NCBI GenBank assembly: GCA_934278925.1
Contig: CAKQWJ010000008.1
Span: 8,718 to 72,717, forward strand
DNA length: 64,000 bases
DNA from: an uncultured Clostridia bacterium
GTDB taxonomy: Bacteria > Bacillota > Clostridia > Peptostreptococcales > Anaerovoracaceae
Direction: 5' to 3'
The translations under genes were made by a program, and so were the position numbers. Each line of letters opens with the position of its first letter. The first letter of the stretch is position 1. The notes under the pieces are model-generated. The model saw only the letters and a program-made list of their open reading frames with translations, searched no databases and had not been told where the DNA came from. This document shows, one piece after another, positions 36,793-44,651 of this stretch.

Positions 36793-38166
36793 ATGATAAA
36801 GATCGCATTCCATACCCTTGGGTGCAAAGTAAATCAATACGAGAGCGAAGCCCTGATGGAGGCTTTTGCAAAAAGAGGGGCGGAGATTGTCCCGGAGACC
36901 GAGATTGCGGACGTGTATCTGGTGAATACCTGTTCGGTCACCAGCATCGCGGATCGGAAATCCCGGCAGTTTATCCGCCGCATGAAGAAAAAGAATCCCC
37001 ACGCCCTGATGGTGGTTACCGGATGCTATGCCCAGGTTTCCTCGGAGGAACTGGAGGCCATGCCGGACGTGGATCTGATTATGGGCAACAACCTGAAATC
37101 CGAAATTCCGGACCGGGTCTGTGAGCTGCTTCAGGCGCGGGAGAACAGCGAAGAGGATGCACCACGGAAGCGAAAGGAAGTACTGGCGTACCGCGACCTT
37201 CGGGGATACGAGGATATGGGCATCGTCACCGCCAGCGAGTCGGAGATGAGCCGGGCATATATCAAGATTCAAGAGGGGTGCAACCGTTTCTGCTCCTACT
37301 GCCTGATTCCGTATGCCCGTGGCGTGGTTCGGAGCCGTCCCCTGGAGGAAGTGCTGGAGGAGGCCAGAATGCTCCTGGACAAGGGGTTCCGGGAACTGGT
37401 GCTCACGGGCATCAACACCGCCCTGTATGGAACGGAACCGGAGTTCGATTTCCAAAGAGAGCCGGGGGAGGAAGGCCTGAATGGGCTGGAAGCGGTGATT
37501 CGGCGCCTGGATGCCGTGGAGGGGGATTTCCGGATTCGCCTCAGTTCTCTGGAGCCGACGGTGGTGGACATCGAACACATCGAACGCATCGTGCAGTACG
37601 ATAAGCTGTGCCATCACTTACACCTGTCCCTTCAGAGCGGAAGCGACGCCATCCTGGAATCCATGAACCGCCACTACGACCGGGAGGATTATTTCAAAAT
37701 TGTACGGTCGCTGCGGGATTTCGATCCTTATTTTGGCATCACCACGGACATCATCGTGGGATTTCCGGGAGAAACCGAGGCGGACTTCGAGGACACTTTG
37801 GATGCGGTTCGCAAAAGCAATTTCGGCAAGGTCCACGCCTTCCGCTATTCCGCTCGGAAGGGCACCAAGGCGGCGGGCTTCAAGGACATGATTTCCGGAC
37901 GTGTGAAGAGCCGGCGGGCCGGCGCTCTGGAACAGCAGGCGGATGAGATATCCAAAGAGTTCTTCCGTCGGAACCTGAACCGGGAAGACCGAGTGCTGGT
38001 GGAGCGCCACGAGGACGGCATGGCCACCGGATACACCGGAAACTACATTAAAGTCTATATTCCGGATGAAGAGGAAACCCTGGATGCCGGCGGTTTCGTA
38101 TCCGTCCGGCTGATAGAGCTATACGAGGACGGCTGTCTGGCTGAGATAACCGGGAAAAGGAGGTAA
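36793..38166 (+). CDS. mtaB: tRNA t6A37 methylthiotransferase MtaB
   Basis: Converts t6A37 of tRNA to ms2t6A, using radical SAM chemistry and a second iron-sulfur cluster. The 457-aa protein has the N-terminal UPF0004 domain (HTLGCKVNQYESEAL, VNTCSVT, VTGCYAQ, with the three cluster cysteines), the radical SAM core (CNRFCSYC at about 162-169) and a C-terminal TRAM domain. YARGVVRSR after the radical SAM motif and the KVNQYES form fit MtaB rather than MiaB. It follows the kinase gene after 13 bp. Confidence 0.92.
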   Translation: MIKIAFHTLGCKVNQYESEALMEAFAKRGAEIVPETEIADVYLVNTCSVTSIADRKSRQFIRRMKKKNPHALMVVTGCYAQVSSEELEAMPDVDLIMGNNLKSEIPDRVCELLQARENSEEDAPRKRKEVLAYRDLRGYEDMGIVTASESEMSRAYIKIQEGCNRFCSYCLIPYARGVVRSRPLEEVLEEARMLLDKGFRELVLTGINTALYGTEPEFDFQREPGEEGLNGLEAVIRRLDAVEGDFRIRLSSLEPTVVDIEHIERIVQYDKLCHHLHLSLQSGSDAILESMNRHYDREDYFKIVRSLRDFDPYFGITTDIIVGFPGETEADFEDTLDAVRKSNFGKVHAFRYSARKGTKAAGFKDMISGRVKSRRAGALEQQADEISKEFFRRNLNREDRVLVERHEDGMATGYTGNYIKVYIPDEEETLDAGGFVSVRLIELYEDGCLAEITGKRR

Positions 38167-38169
38167 ATC

Positions 38170-38511
38170 ATGAGTGACTGCATTTTCTGTTCACTGGCGA
38201 ACGGCGAGATCCCAACCGATATGGTCTATGAAGACGACCGCATCGCGTGCTTCCGGGATGCAGATCCGCAGGCTCCGGTTCACGTGCTGATGGTTCCGAA
38301 GGAACACATCGCATCTCTGGACGAGTTGGATGAGAGCTATCGGGATCTGATGGGCTACATGATGGTGAAGATTCACGAAATCGCCGCTGCAGAAGGTCTG
38401 GAGAACGGGTACCGTGTGGTAATCAACACGGGGGAAGACGGTCAGCAGACGGTAAAACATCTGCACATCCATCTTCTGGGCAAAAGAAAAATGACCTGGC
38501 CACCGGGCTAA
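38170..38511 (+). CDS. HIT-family hydrolase (HinT type)
   Basis: A 113-aa purine nucleoside phosphoramidase-like protein with the catalytic HLHIHLL motif near the C-terminus and CIFCSLANGEIP at the start, containing zinc-ligand-like Cys residues. Target in vivo is uncertain. It starts three bases after mtaB. GGAAAAGGAGG lies upstream of the ATG. Confidence 0.92.
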   Translation: MSDCIFCSLANGEIPTDMVYEDDRIACFRDADPQAPVHVLMVPKEHIASLDELDESYRDLMGYMMVKIHEIAAAEGLENGYRVVINTGEDGQQTVKHLHIHLLGKRKMTWPPG

Positions 38512-38518
38512 ACCGGAT

Positions 38519-38558
38519 CGGGGCAGCCGAAAGACGGCTTGCCCCGATATTGATTTTT
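38519..38558 (+). terminator. terminator after the HIT gene
   Basis: CGGGGCAGCCG (38519-38529) pairs with CGGCTTGCCCCG (38535-38546) with one mismatch or bulge, followed shortly by TTTTTT. Confidence 0.8.
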
Positions 38559-38579
38559 TGCGCCTTGCAAATGTATAAT
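38550..38579 (+). promoter_or_regulatory. candidate rpoN promoter
   Basis: TTGATT (38550-38555), 18 bp, TATAAT (38574-38579). Transcription would start very near the rpoN start codon. Confidence 0.45.
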
Positions 38580-38585
38580 GAGACC

Positions 38586-39983
38586 ATGAATGGAATGAAA
38601 AACGATGTACAACTGAATCAACGGCAAGAACTGAAGCTGAGTCCGGAAATGCTGCAATCCATCCGCATTCTTCAGATGAATACGGCGGAGCTGACGGAAT
38701 TGATTTCTCAGGAGGCTTTAAAAAATCCGGTATTGGAGGAGAATACCGCGAAGGGCGATGGAATTTCTTCGGAAGAGCTGGAGACGCGCATCGAAAAAGA
38801 GGATTTAGATCGCTGGGATGAGTACGACCGATTTGAAAATGCGGGAAACCGATCGGAGAATTCGGGATGCGGAGATTACGAAAAGTTCGTTCGGCAGGAG
38901 GAAACCCTGCAGGAGCATTTGCTGCAGCAATTGGGGTCTTATAAGTTGACCCTGAGCATTTTGCGTGCCTGCGAATACTTGATCGGAAACCTGGACGGAA
39001 ACGGGTATCTTTTTTTACGCGAAGAGGAATTCTCAGCAGATACGGGAAGAAGTGTTTCGGAGATGAGACAGGCGCTGAAGGTGATTCAAGGAATGGATCC
39101 GGTGGGCGTGGGGGCCCGGAGCTTGCAGGAATGCCTGCAGCTGCAGCTGGAAGAGATGAATTTGTGGACCGACCGGATGGAGCAGTTGGTGACAGAAATG
39201 TTGGAAGATATTGCGGCGAATCGAATCGGGAAGATTGCGTCTGCCATGGGAGTGAAGAAGGCGGAAGCGCAAGAGATGGTGAACGTAATCCGCAAATTGG
39301 AGCCGAAACCGGGGTGCCATTTTTCGGATGACCGAGGGACGCCTTTTGTGGTGCCGGACGTGATTGCAGAGCGAATGGGAACGGAAATTCAGGTGCGGCT
39401 TAACGGAAAGGATATGCCAACCTTGCATTACAGTGCATACTACAGAAATCTTTACCGGGATGGAAGTGCGCCGGTGGAGGTTCAGAAGTATTTGTCGGAA
39501 CAGTTTGCATCGGCGGAATCATTGATGCAGAATATACGACAGCGGAACCGGACTCTGCTGAAAGTATCGGAAGCGATTGTGGCACATCAAGAGCAATTCT
39601 TCGAACGCGGCGTACGGATGCTTCGACCGCTGACGATGGCAGAGCTGGCGGAAGAATTGGATTTGCACGAGTCCACCGTGAGCCGTGCGGTGGCCGGAAA
39701 GTACATGCAGTGCGAAGATTGCATATTTCCGCTGAAGCATTTCTTTGGCAGCGGAGTGATATTCCGGGGGAGCGACGAAAAGGATGCACTGTCGGAAGTA
39801 TCCGGAGCGACGATTCGCCAAATGATGCGAGAGTGGATTCGGGAAGAGGACCCGGCACATCCCCTGAGCGATCAGAAGCTTGCGGATCGTCTGCATGACC
39901 GAGGAATTGAAATTTCTCGACGCACGGTAGCAAAATATAGGGAGAATGACGGCATTGAGGCCGCATCGAGAAGGAGAAGATAG
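38586..39983 (+). CDS. rpoN: RNA polymerase sigma-54 factor
   Basis: A 465-aa alternative sigma factor. Region I is Gln/Leu-rich (QLNQRQELKLSPEMLQSIRI); the central part binds core polymerase; the C-terminal RpoN box reads SRRTVAKYREND with the usual ARRTVAKYRE form changed at the first residue. HESTVSRAVAGKY is the HTH contacting the -12 element. ATG at 38586 is preferred, though 38595 is possible; neither has a strong ribosome binding site. It requires an AAA+ activator, and one is encoded three bases downstream, so the two form a regulatory pair. Confidence 0.93.
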   Translation: MNGMKNDVQLNQRQELKLSPEMLQSIRILQMNTAELTELISQEALKNPVLEENTAKGDGISSEELETRIEKEDLDRWDEYDRFENAGNRSENSGCGDYEKFVRQEETLQEHLLQQLGSYKLTLSILRACEYLIGNLDGNGYLFLREEEFSADTGRSVSEMRQALKVIQGMDPVGVGARSLQECLQLQLEEMNLWTDRMEQLVTEMLEDIAANRIGKIASAMGVKKAEAQEMVNVIRKLEPKPGCHFSDDRGTPFVVPDVIAERMGTEIQVRLNGKDMPTLHYSAYYRNLYRDGSAPVEVQKYLSEQFASAESLMQNIRQRNRTLLKVSEAIVAHQEQFFERGVRMLRPLTMAELAEELDLHESTVSRAVAGKYMQCEDCIFPLKHFFGSGVIFRGSDEKDALSEVSGATIRQMMREWIREEDPAHPLSDQKLADRLHDRGIEISRRTVAKYRENDGIEAASRRRR

Positions 39984-39985
39984 CA

Positions 39986-41905
39986 GTGCAGGAAAGACAG
40001 GTTTTCGAAAAGGTAGCGTATATCGTTCCTTCGGATCAGATTCAATGCTTGGCGGAGCACGCATTATGCGAAGAAATCGGAGAGGGTTGGCTGGATGTGA
40101 TGCAAATCGATCCGTATCACATCAAAGAGGAATACGAAGAGCTGATTTTGAAGGGGTACGGCTGCATCATCGCCCGGGGCGGAACTTATCATGAGATCAA
40201 GTCGCTGAACCCCAGCATTCCGATTGTAGAAGAACGCATCCATACAGCGGATATTCTGGAAATGATTACCGCCTATCTTCGGGAAAAAAGAGAATTGGTG
40301 TATGTCGTGATTCATACGGATATGGCATACGGATTCGAAAATTTGGAGATGCTGACCTCGGGAAATATTAAAGTGCTTCGCTATGAAACCATCCATGATT
40401 TGAAGAAAGTGCTGCAGGAAATACCGGAGCGAGACGTGCTTGTGTTCACCAGCGGAATTGCATCCAAGTTGGTAGAGCGAACGGACTTAAAGCTGATTGA
40501 AATCCGGAACCGGGAACATACGCTGCGTACCTCTGCGCAGTACGCCCATAATCTGCTGCAGCAGATGAGAGATAATATTACGCAGCTCAGCGTAATGAAC
40601 TCCGTGTATAACAATATCGACGAGGGAATTATCATTTTTCGGCCGGACAATATCGTTACGGAGATTAACCGAAAGGGAGAGGCCCTGCTTCAGCTGAAGT
40701 CAGAATCCGTAATCGGTCAGGATATTTATAATTTAATACCGAACATGCCGCCGAAGAAAAAAGACGGTACGTGCAGCGTGGAGACTCCTACCGTGTTTAT
40801 GTCGGAAATATCCGGCCGGAAGCTGAACTTTTCAATCTATCCGTTTGACTTCTTCCACGGAGATATACGGAACATGGTGATTGTTCAGGATGTCACCCGC
40901 ATTCAGGAAGCCGAACGAAAAATTCGAATGGAGTTATCGAAGAAGGGGCTGGTTGCCGAATGGACCTTCGATGATATTTTTACACGAGAACCGAATATGA
41001 AACATGTGGTGAATCGAGCGAAGCGAATTGCGGCCTTTGACGGTTCGGTGCTAATCTATGGAGAGAGCGGAACGGGAAAGGAACTGTTTGCGCAGAGCAT
41101 TCATAATGCCAGTGAACGCCGAAACGGACCTTTCGTTGCCGTCAACTGTGGAGCATTAACGGAGTCTTTGCTGGAAAGCGAATTATTCGGATATGTGGGC
41201 GGTTCTTTTACCGGGGCTCGGAAGGAAGGAAAGGCCGGGCTCTTTGAATTGGCACATCGTGGAACGATTTTCCTGGATGAAATTAACAGTACCACCATGA
41301 GCATGCAGACGAAAATCCTTCGGGTATTGGAGGAACAACAGGTGATGCGGGTGGGATCCGATTATGTGATTCCACTGGATATTCGGGTGATTTCAGCCAG
41401 CAACTCGAATCTGAACCGGGACGTGGAAGACGGACTTTTTCGGCGAGACTTGTTCTTTCGCTTGAACACCTTTCAGATTCAGCTTCCGCCGATTCGGGAG
41501 CGCAAAGGAGATATCGTTCCGTTGTTCAAACAGTACGTAGAACAGCACAGCGGACAAACGGTGACGCTGGATCCGGAGTTTGTCCGCTTGCTGGAGGCCT
41601 ACCCGTGGCTTGGAAATGTGAGAGAGCTGCGAAGTGTGGCACTTCGATATTATGCCTTTGACGGAGATAACAGCTTCGGGGATATTCTGGAACCGGAAAC
41701 ATCTTCGTTCGATGGTCCGGGTATAGAATTAGATGGCGAGACAGTTGCCCTTGCAGACCTGAGCAAGGTGGTGGAACAGCTGGTAATAGAGTCCTTGGAA
41801 GGCAGAGGCTTATTCAAAACAGAAATTGCAAAGAAGCTGGGAATCAGTCGTCAAGCGCTTTATAAAAAAATGAAGCGATCGGAGGAGGATTCCGATGACA
41901 TGTAA
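39986..41905 (+). CDS. sigma-54-dependent activator with PrpR-type sensor domain
   Basis: A 639-aa enhancer-binding protein. Residues 1 to about 185 are a PrpR_N-like sensor (GYGCIIARGGTYHEIKSLNP); a PAS domain follows (about 200-320: VYNNIDEGIIIFRPDN). The AAA+ core has Walker A GESGTGKE near 360, the sigma-54 contact loop GSFTGA (usually GAFTGA) near 407, and Walker B GTIFLDEI. The Fis-type HTH is at the end (IAKKLGISRQALYKKMK). Its start is GTG with AAGGAG upstream. PrpR_N proteins sense small organic acids or their CoA-derived products, so a carboxylate signal is likely. The sigma-54 promoter just downstream is its probable target. Confidence 0.92.
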   Translation: MQERQVFEKVAYIVPSDQIQCLAEHALCEEIGEGWLDVMQIDPYHIKEEYEELILKGYGCIIARGGTYHEIKSLNPSIPIVEERIHTADILEMITAYLREKRELVYVVIHTDMAYGFENLEMLTSGNIKVLRYETIHDLKKVLQEIPERDVLVFTSGIASKLVERTDLKLIEIRNREHTLRTSAQYAHNLLQQMRDNITQLSVMNSVYNNIDEGIIIFRPDNIVTEINRKGEALLQLKSESVIGQDIYNLIPNMPPKKKDGTCSVETPTVFMSEISGRKLNFSIYPFDFFHGDIRNMVIVQDVTRIQEAERKIRMELSKKGLVAEWTFDDIFTREPNMKHVVNRAKRIAAFDGSVLIYGESGTGKELFAQSIHNASERRNGPFVAVNCGALTESLLESELFGYVGGSFTGARKEGKAGLFELAHRGTIFLDEINSTTMSMQTKILRVLEEQQVMRVGSDYVIPLDIRVISASNSNLNRDVEDGLFRRDLFFRLNTFQIQLPPIRERKGDIVPLFKQYVEQHSGQTVTLDPEFVRLLEAYPWLGNVRELRSVALRYYAFDGDNSFGDILEPETSSFDGPGIELDGETVALADLSKVVEQLVIESLEGRGLFKTEIAKKLGISRQALYKKMKRSEEDSDDM

Positions 41906-41964
41906 ACGAAAAGCTACACAACGACAACGATACTTTACGCAATAAGAGAAGCTTGTGGGGAATA

Positions 41965-42027
41965 TCGGCAGCCTTTGAGAGACGAAAATATTTTTATAAA
42001 AAGAAAAATATTGTTTTTATCTGCCGA
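41965..42027 (+). promoter_or_regulatory. candidate enhancer (activator-binding) sites
   Basis: Two nested inverted repeats lie 60-140 bp before the sigma-54 promoter: TCGGCAG (41965-41971) with CTGCCGA (42021-42027), and AATATTTTT (41987-41995) with AAAAATATT (42004-42012). They share nearly the same centre. Position and symmetry suit a sigma-54 activator site. Confidence 0.45.
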
Positions 42028-42068
42028 AGCGCTTGAAAATAAATGGTTTGAAAAAATAGTTACAAAAA

Positions 42069-42105
42069 GCAAGAAGCGTGCCAAAAAGTTGGCACGCTTC
42101 TTGCT
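42069..42105 (+). promoter_or_regulatory. sigma-54 (-24/-12) promoter embedded in a hairpin
   Basis: TTGGCACGCTTCTTGCT at 42089-42105 fits the consensus TGGCACG-N4-TTGCW exactly; GG is at 42091-42092 and GC at 42103-42104, 10 bp apart. The start would be near 42116, about 107 bp before the CoA-transferase gene. The sequence is also the right arm of a 16-bp perfect stem whose left arm is GCAAGAAGCGTGCCAA (42069-42084), so it could double as a terminator of the activator gene. The left arm gives the same promoter motif on the minus strand. Confidence 0.8.
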
Positions 42106-42222
42106 TTATATATAAGTGAAAGCGAAAAGACGTCATTCGCTTTTAAGGGTAAAGGAGAAGAGGGTGCGAAAGAGCATCCCCGACATATGTAAAAACGAAT
42201 TGAAAATAGGATGGAGGAAAAA

Positions 42223-43425
42223 ATGGACACAAGAATTTTTGAGGGTGTACGAGTTCTGGATTTTACGGACTTTCTGGCAGGACCGCTTTGCGGAATGTAC
42301 CTTGCGGATTTCGGCGCGGATGTAATCAAGGTGGAAAACCTGAGAGCCGGCGGAAACTTTGTTCGTAACGCAATGCCGAGAGAAAAGAAAACCAACAGAA
42401 GTATGTACTTCCAGAATCTGAATCGAAATAAGAGAGCGGTTGCACTGGACCTGAAGTCAGAGGAGGGCAAGAAGCTGTTTGCGGAACTGATTAAATCTTC
42501 GGATGTGTTGGTTCAGAACAATCGCCCGGGTGTAATGGAAAGACTGGGCTTCGGCTGGGAAGAAGTGCATGCGCTGAATCCGAGACTGATCTACGCATCC
42601 GTTTCCGGATACGGCCAGACCGGAACCGGAAAGAGAAAGGCGGGATACGATCTGATTGCACAGGCGATGGGCGGCTCCATGTCCATCACCGGATGGCCGG
42701 ACAGCGAACCGCTGAGAGCCGGCATGGCTATCGGCGACCTGATGGGCGGTCTGAATGCGATGATCGGCGTGGCATCGGCACTGTACGCAAGAGAGAAAAC
42801 CGGCCAGGGCGATTACATTGACATCGCATTGGTAGACTGCATCGTATCCGGTCTGGAAGCGAAGATGATGGAATACCTGTACACCGGAAAAAACGTGGGA
42901 CCGACCGGAAACCGGTACATCACTTCCGCTCCATATGACTGCTACAAGGCAAAAGACGGCTATTACGTAATCGCATCCGGCACCGACGTTCATTTCCAGA
43001 AGCTCTCCGCAGCAATGGATATGCCGGAGCTGAACGAGGATCCGAGATTCTGCGGAACTCAGGAGCGGAGAAAGAACTGGGCGCCACTGAAGGAAATCAT
43101 CAACGAATGGGGTGCGGATAAAACCACAAAAGAATGTATCGATATTATCGACAGCGTGGGTGTTCCGGCAGGTCCGATTTACAATTGCGAACAGATTGCG
43201 AACGACGAAAATATCGCAGTAACTCGTGAGATGATTGTGGAAGTAGAACATCCGGAAGCAGGTCCGCTGAAGGTGCTGGGCAATCCGATTAAATTCGGTA
43301 CCTATAAGGCACAGTACAGAAAAGCCGCACCGGACCTGGGCGAAAACAACGATGAAATCTTCACCTCCCTGGGATTCAGCGAGGAAGAGCTGGCAGAGGC
43401 TCGAAAAGAAGGCGCTATCAATTAA
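42223..43425 (+). CDS. class III CoA-transferase (CaiB/BaiF family)
   Basis: A 400-aa enzyme that moves CoA between acyl-CoA and a carboxylic acid through an aspartyl intermediate. The N-terminal signature is VLDFTDFLAGPLCGMYLADFG with VIKVE; NRNKRAVALDLKSEEG and NRPGVMERLGFGW are family motifs, and the catalytic Asp is probably D172 in GDLMGG. The ATG at 42223 follows GGAGGAAAAA; an ATG at 42211 overlaps that site. Members serve itaconate, citramalate, formate, oxalate, carnitine and others. The lyase and transporter downstream point to a hydroxy-dicarboxylate. Arg is mostly AGA, as in highly expressed genes. Confidence 0.93.
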   Translation: MDTRIFEGVRVLDFTDFLAGPLCGMYLADFGADVIKVENLRAGGNFVRNAMPREKKTNRSMYFQNLNRNKRAVALDLKSEEGKKLFAELIKSSDVLVQNNRPGVMERLGFGWEEVHALNPRLIYASVSGYGQTGTGKRKAGYDLIAQAMGGSMSITGWPDSEPLRAGMAIGDLMGGLNAMIGVASALYAREKTGQGDYIDIALVDCIVSGLEAKMMEYLYTGKNVGPTGNRYITSAPYDCYKAKDGYYVIASGTDVHFQKLSAAMDMPELNEDPRFCGTQERRKNWAPLKEIINEWGADKTTKECIDIIDSVGVPAGPIYNCEQIANDENIAVTREMIVEVEHPEAGPLKVLGNPIKFGTYKAQYRKAAPDLGENNDEIFTSLGFSEEELAEARKEGAIN

Positions 43426-43601
43426 TTCGGCATCAATACAGAGTCGGACCGCGCAGAAGCGGCCGGCTACTGCAGGTGCATTGACAACAATGCTAACCAT
43501 ATACCTAATACCTACATACATTTTGATTCTCCAAGGGCCGGCACCGACAACCGGGCCGGCCCGGCAAGGAATCATCCGGGATAAGAAAAGGAGAAAAAGG
43601 A

Positions 43602-44507
43602 ATGGCACAATTACCAAAGAAAGTCGAAATCATGGAGGTTTGTCCAAGAGATGGCTGGCAGAACCATAAAGTCATCATCCCGACGGAGACAAAGATTAAA
43701 TATATCAAAAAGATGATCGATTACGGCGCAAGAAAGATGGATGCGACTTCTTTCGTACATCCGAAATACGTACCGCAGATGGCCGACTGCTTCGACGTCA
43801 TCGCCGGCGTGAAGGATTATGCAAAGGAAAAAGGATGCCGCCTGTATGGACTGACGCTGAACGGAAAAGGTGTGGAGAATGCGATGAAAACCGGGCTGGA
43901 ATACGTTTCTTTCGTCCTTTCGGTCAGCGAGGAACACAACTTGAGAAATTCCAAGAGGACCATCGAGCAGTCTCGGGAGATGTTCCGGGAACTGGTTCCG
44001 AAGGCAGAGGGGCTGAATATCTCTCTGGCGCTTCCTTGCGTATTCGGTTCTCCTTTCGGTGACAAGATCGACATGGGCCTGGTAAAGGACATCATTGAAG
44101 AGGCCTTTGACCTGGGAATAAAAGAAATCGGTCTGGCGGACACTGCCGGAGTGAGCACGCCGGCGCACACCAGAGAGGTTCTGCAGAACATTAAAACATA
44201 TCTGGATCCGTCTCTCACTTCGATCCACCTGCACGATACGCGGGGCATGGGACTGGCAAATGCGTATGTTGCTTTGGAAGAGGGATATGCAAGTCTGGAC
44301 GCATCCCTCGGCGGAATGGGTGGATGCCCGTTCGTTCCGGGAGCGAAGGGAAATATCGCTACCGAGGATCTGGTGAACATGTGCGAATCCATGGGTATCG
44401 AGACCGGTTACAATCTCGACATGGTTTGCAAGGATGCGCTTGAAATGGGCGATGAGATTGAAGCAAAGGTTGTAAGCAGTTTAACCGCTGTCTGTGGACA
44501 CGAATAA
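43602..44507 (+). CDS. HMG-CoA lyase-like (HMGL) enzyme
   Basis: A 301-aa TIM-barrel lyase. The metal/catalytic signature PRDGWQN has R16 and D17; metal-binding H209 and H211 lie in IHLHDTRGMGLANAY, and the catalytic loop GGMGGCPFVPGAKGN has C242. All catalytic positions of HMG-CoA lyase are kept; Trp replaces the usual Leu in RDGLQN. It should cleave a 3-hydroxy-acyl-CoA, such as HMG-CoA (to acetoacetate and acetyl-CoA), or a related CoA ester such as citramalyl-CoA. A 176-bp gap with a GC-rich hairpin, GGGCCGGC (43535-43542) and GCCGGCCC (43555-43562), separates it from the CoA-transferase. Confidence 0.9.
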   Translation: MAQLPKKVEIMEVCPRDGWQNHKVIIPTETKIKYIKKMIDYGARKMDATSFVHPKYVPQMADCFDVIAGVKDYAKEKGCRLYGLTLNGKGVENAMKTGLEYVSFVLSVSEEHNLRNSKRTIEQSREMFRELVPKAEGLNISLALPCVFGSPFGDKIDMGLVKDIIEEAFDLGIKEIGLADTAGVSTPAHTREVLQNIKTYLDPSLTSIHLHDTRGMGLANAYVALEEGYASLDASLGGMGGCPFVPGAKGNIATEDLVNMCESMGIETGYNLDMVCKDALEMGDEIEAKVVSSLTAVCGHE

Positions 44508-44651
44508 GCTCTGCAATATATAATTGCTTATGAGAATGGCGACATTGACAGAACATCCCTCTGAAGTTGCCGCTTCGGATTAAGCAAGTACGTCATTGGC
44601 GAAAGAACATTATGAAAGATGTAGCTTGAGGCTGCATCGGTAGGAGGAATT

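Noticed and set aside
42116..42325. Possible leader peptide downstream of the sigma-54 promoter
   Set aside because: It has no ribosome binding site and overlaps the CoA-transferase gene in another frame.
43481..43511. Internal promoter before the HMGL gene
   Set aside because: TTGACA is present but the only -10-like sequence needs a 13- or 19-bp spacer, so the evidence is too weak.
42457..43617. 386-codon open frame opposite the CoA-transferase
   Set aside because: The plus-strand product is a full-length, motif-complete CoA-transferase; the minus-strand product is not recognisable.
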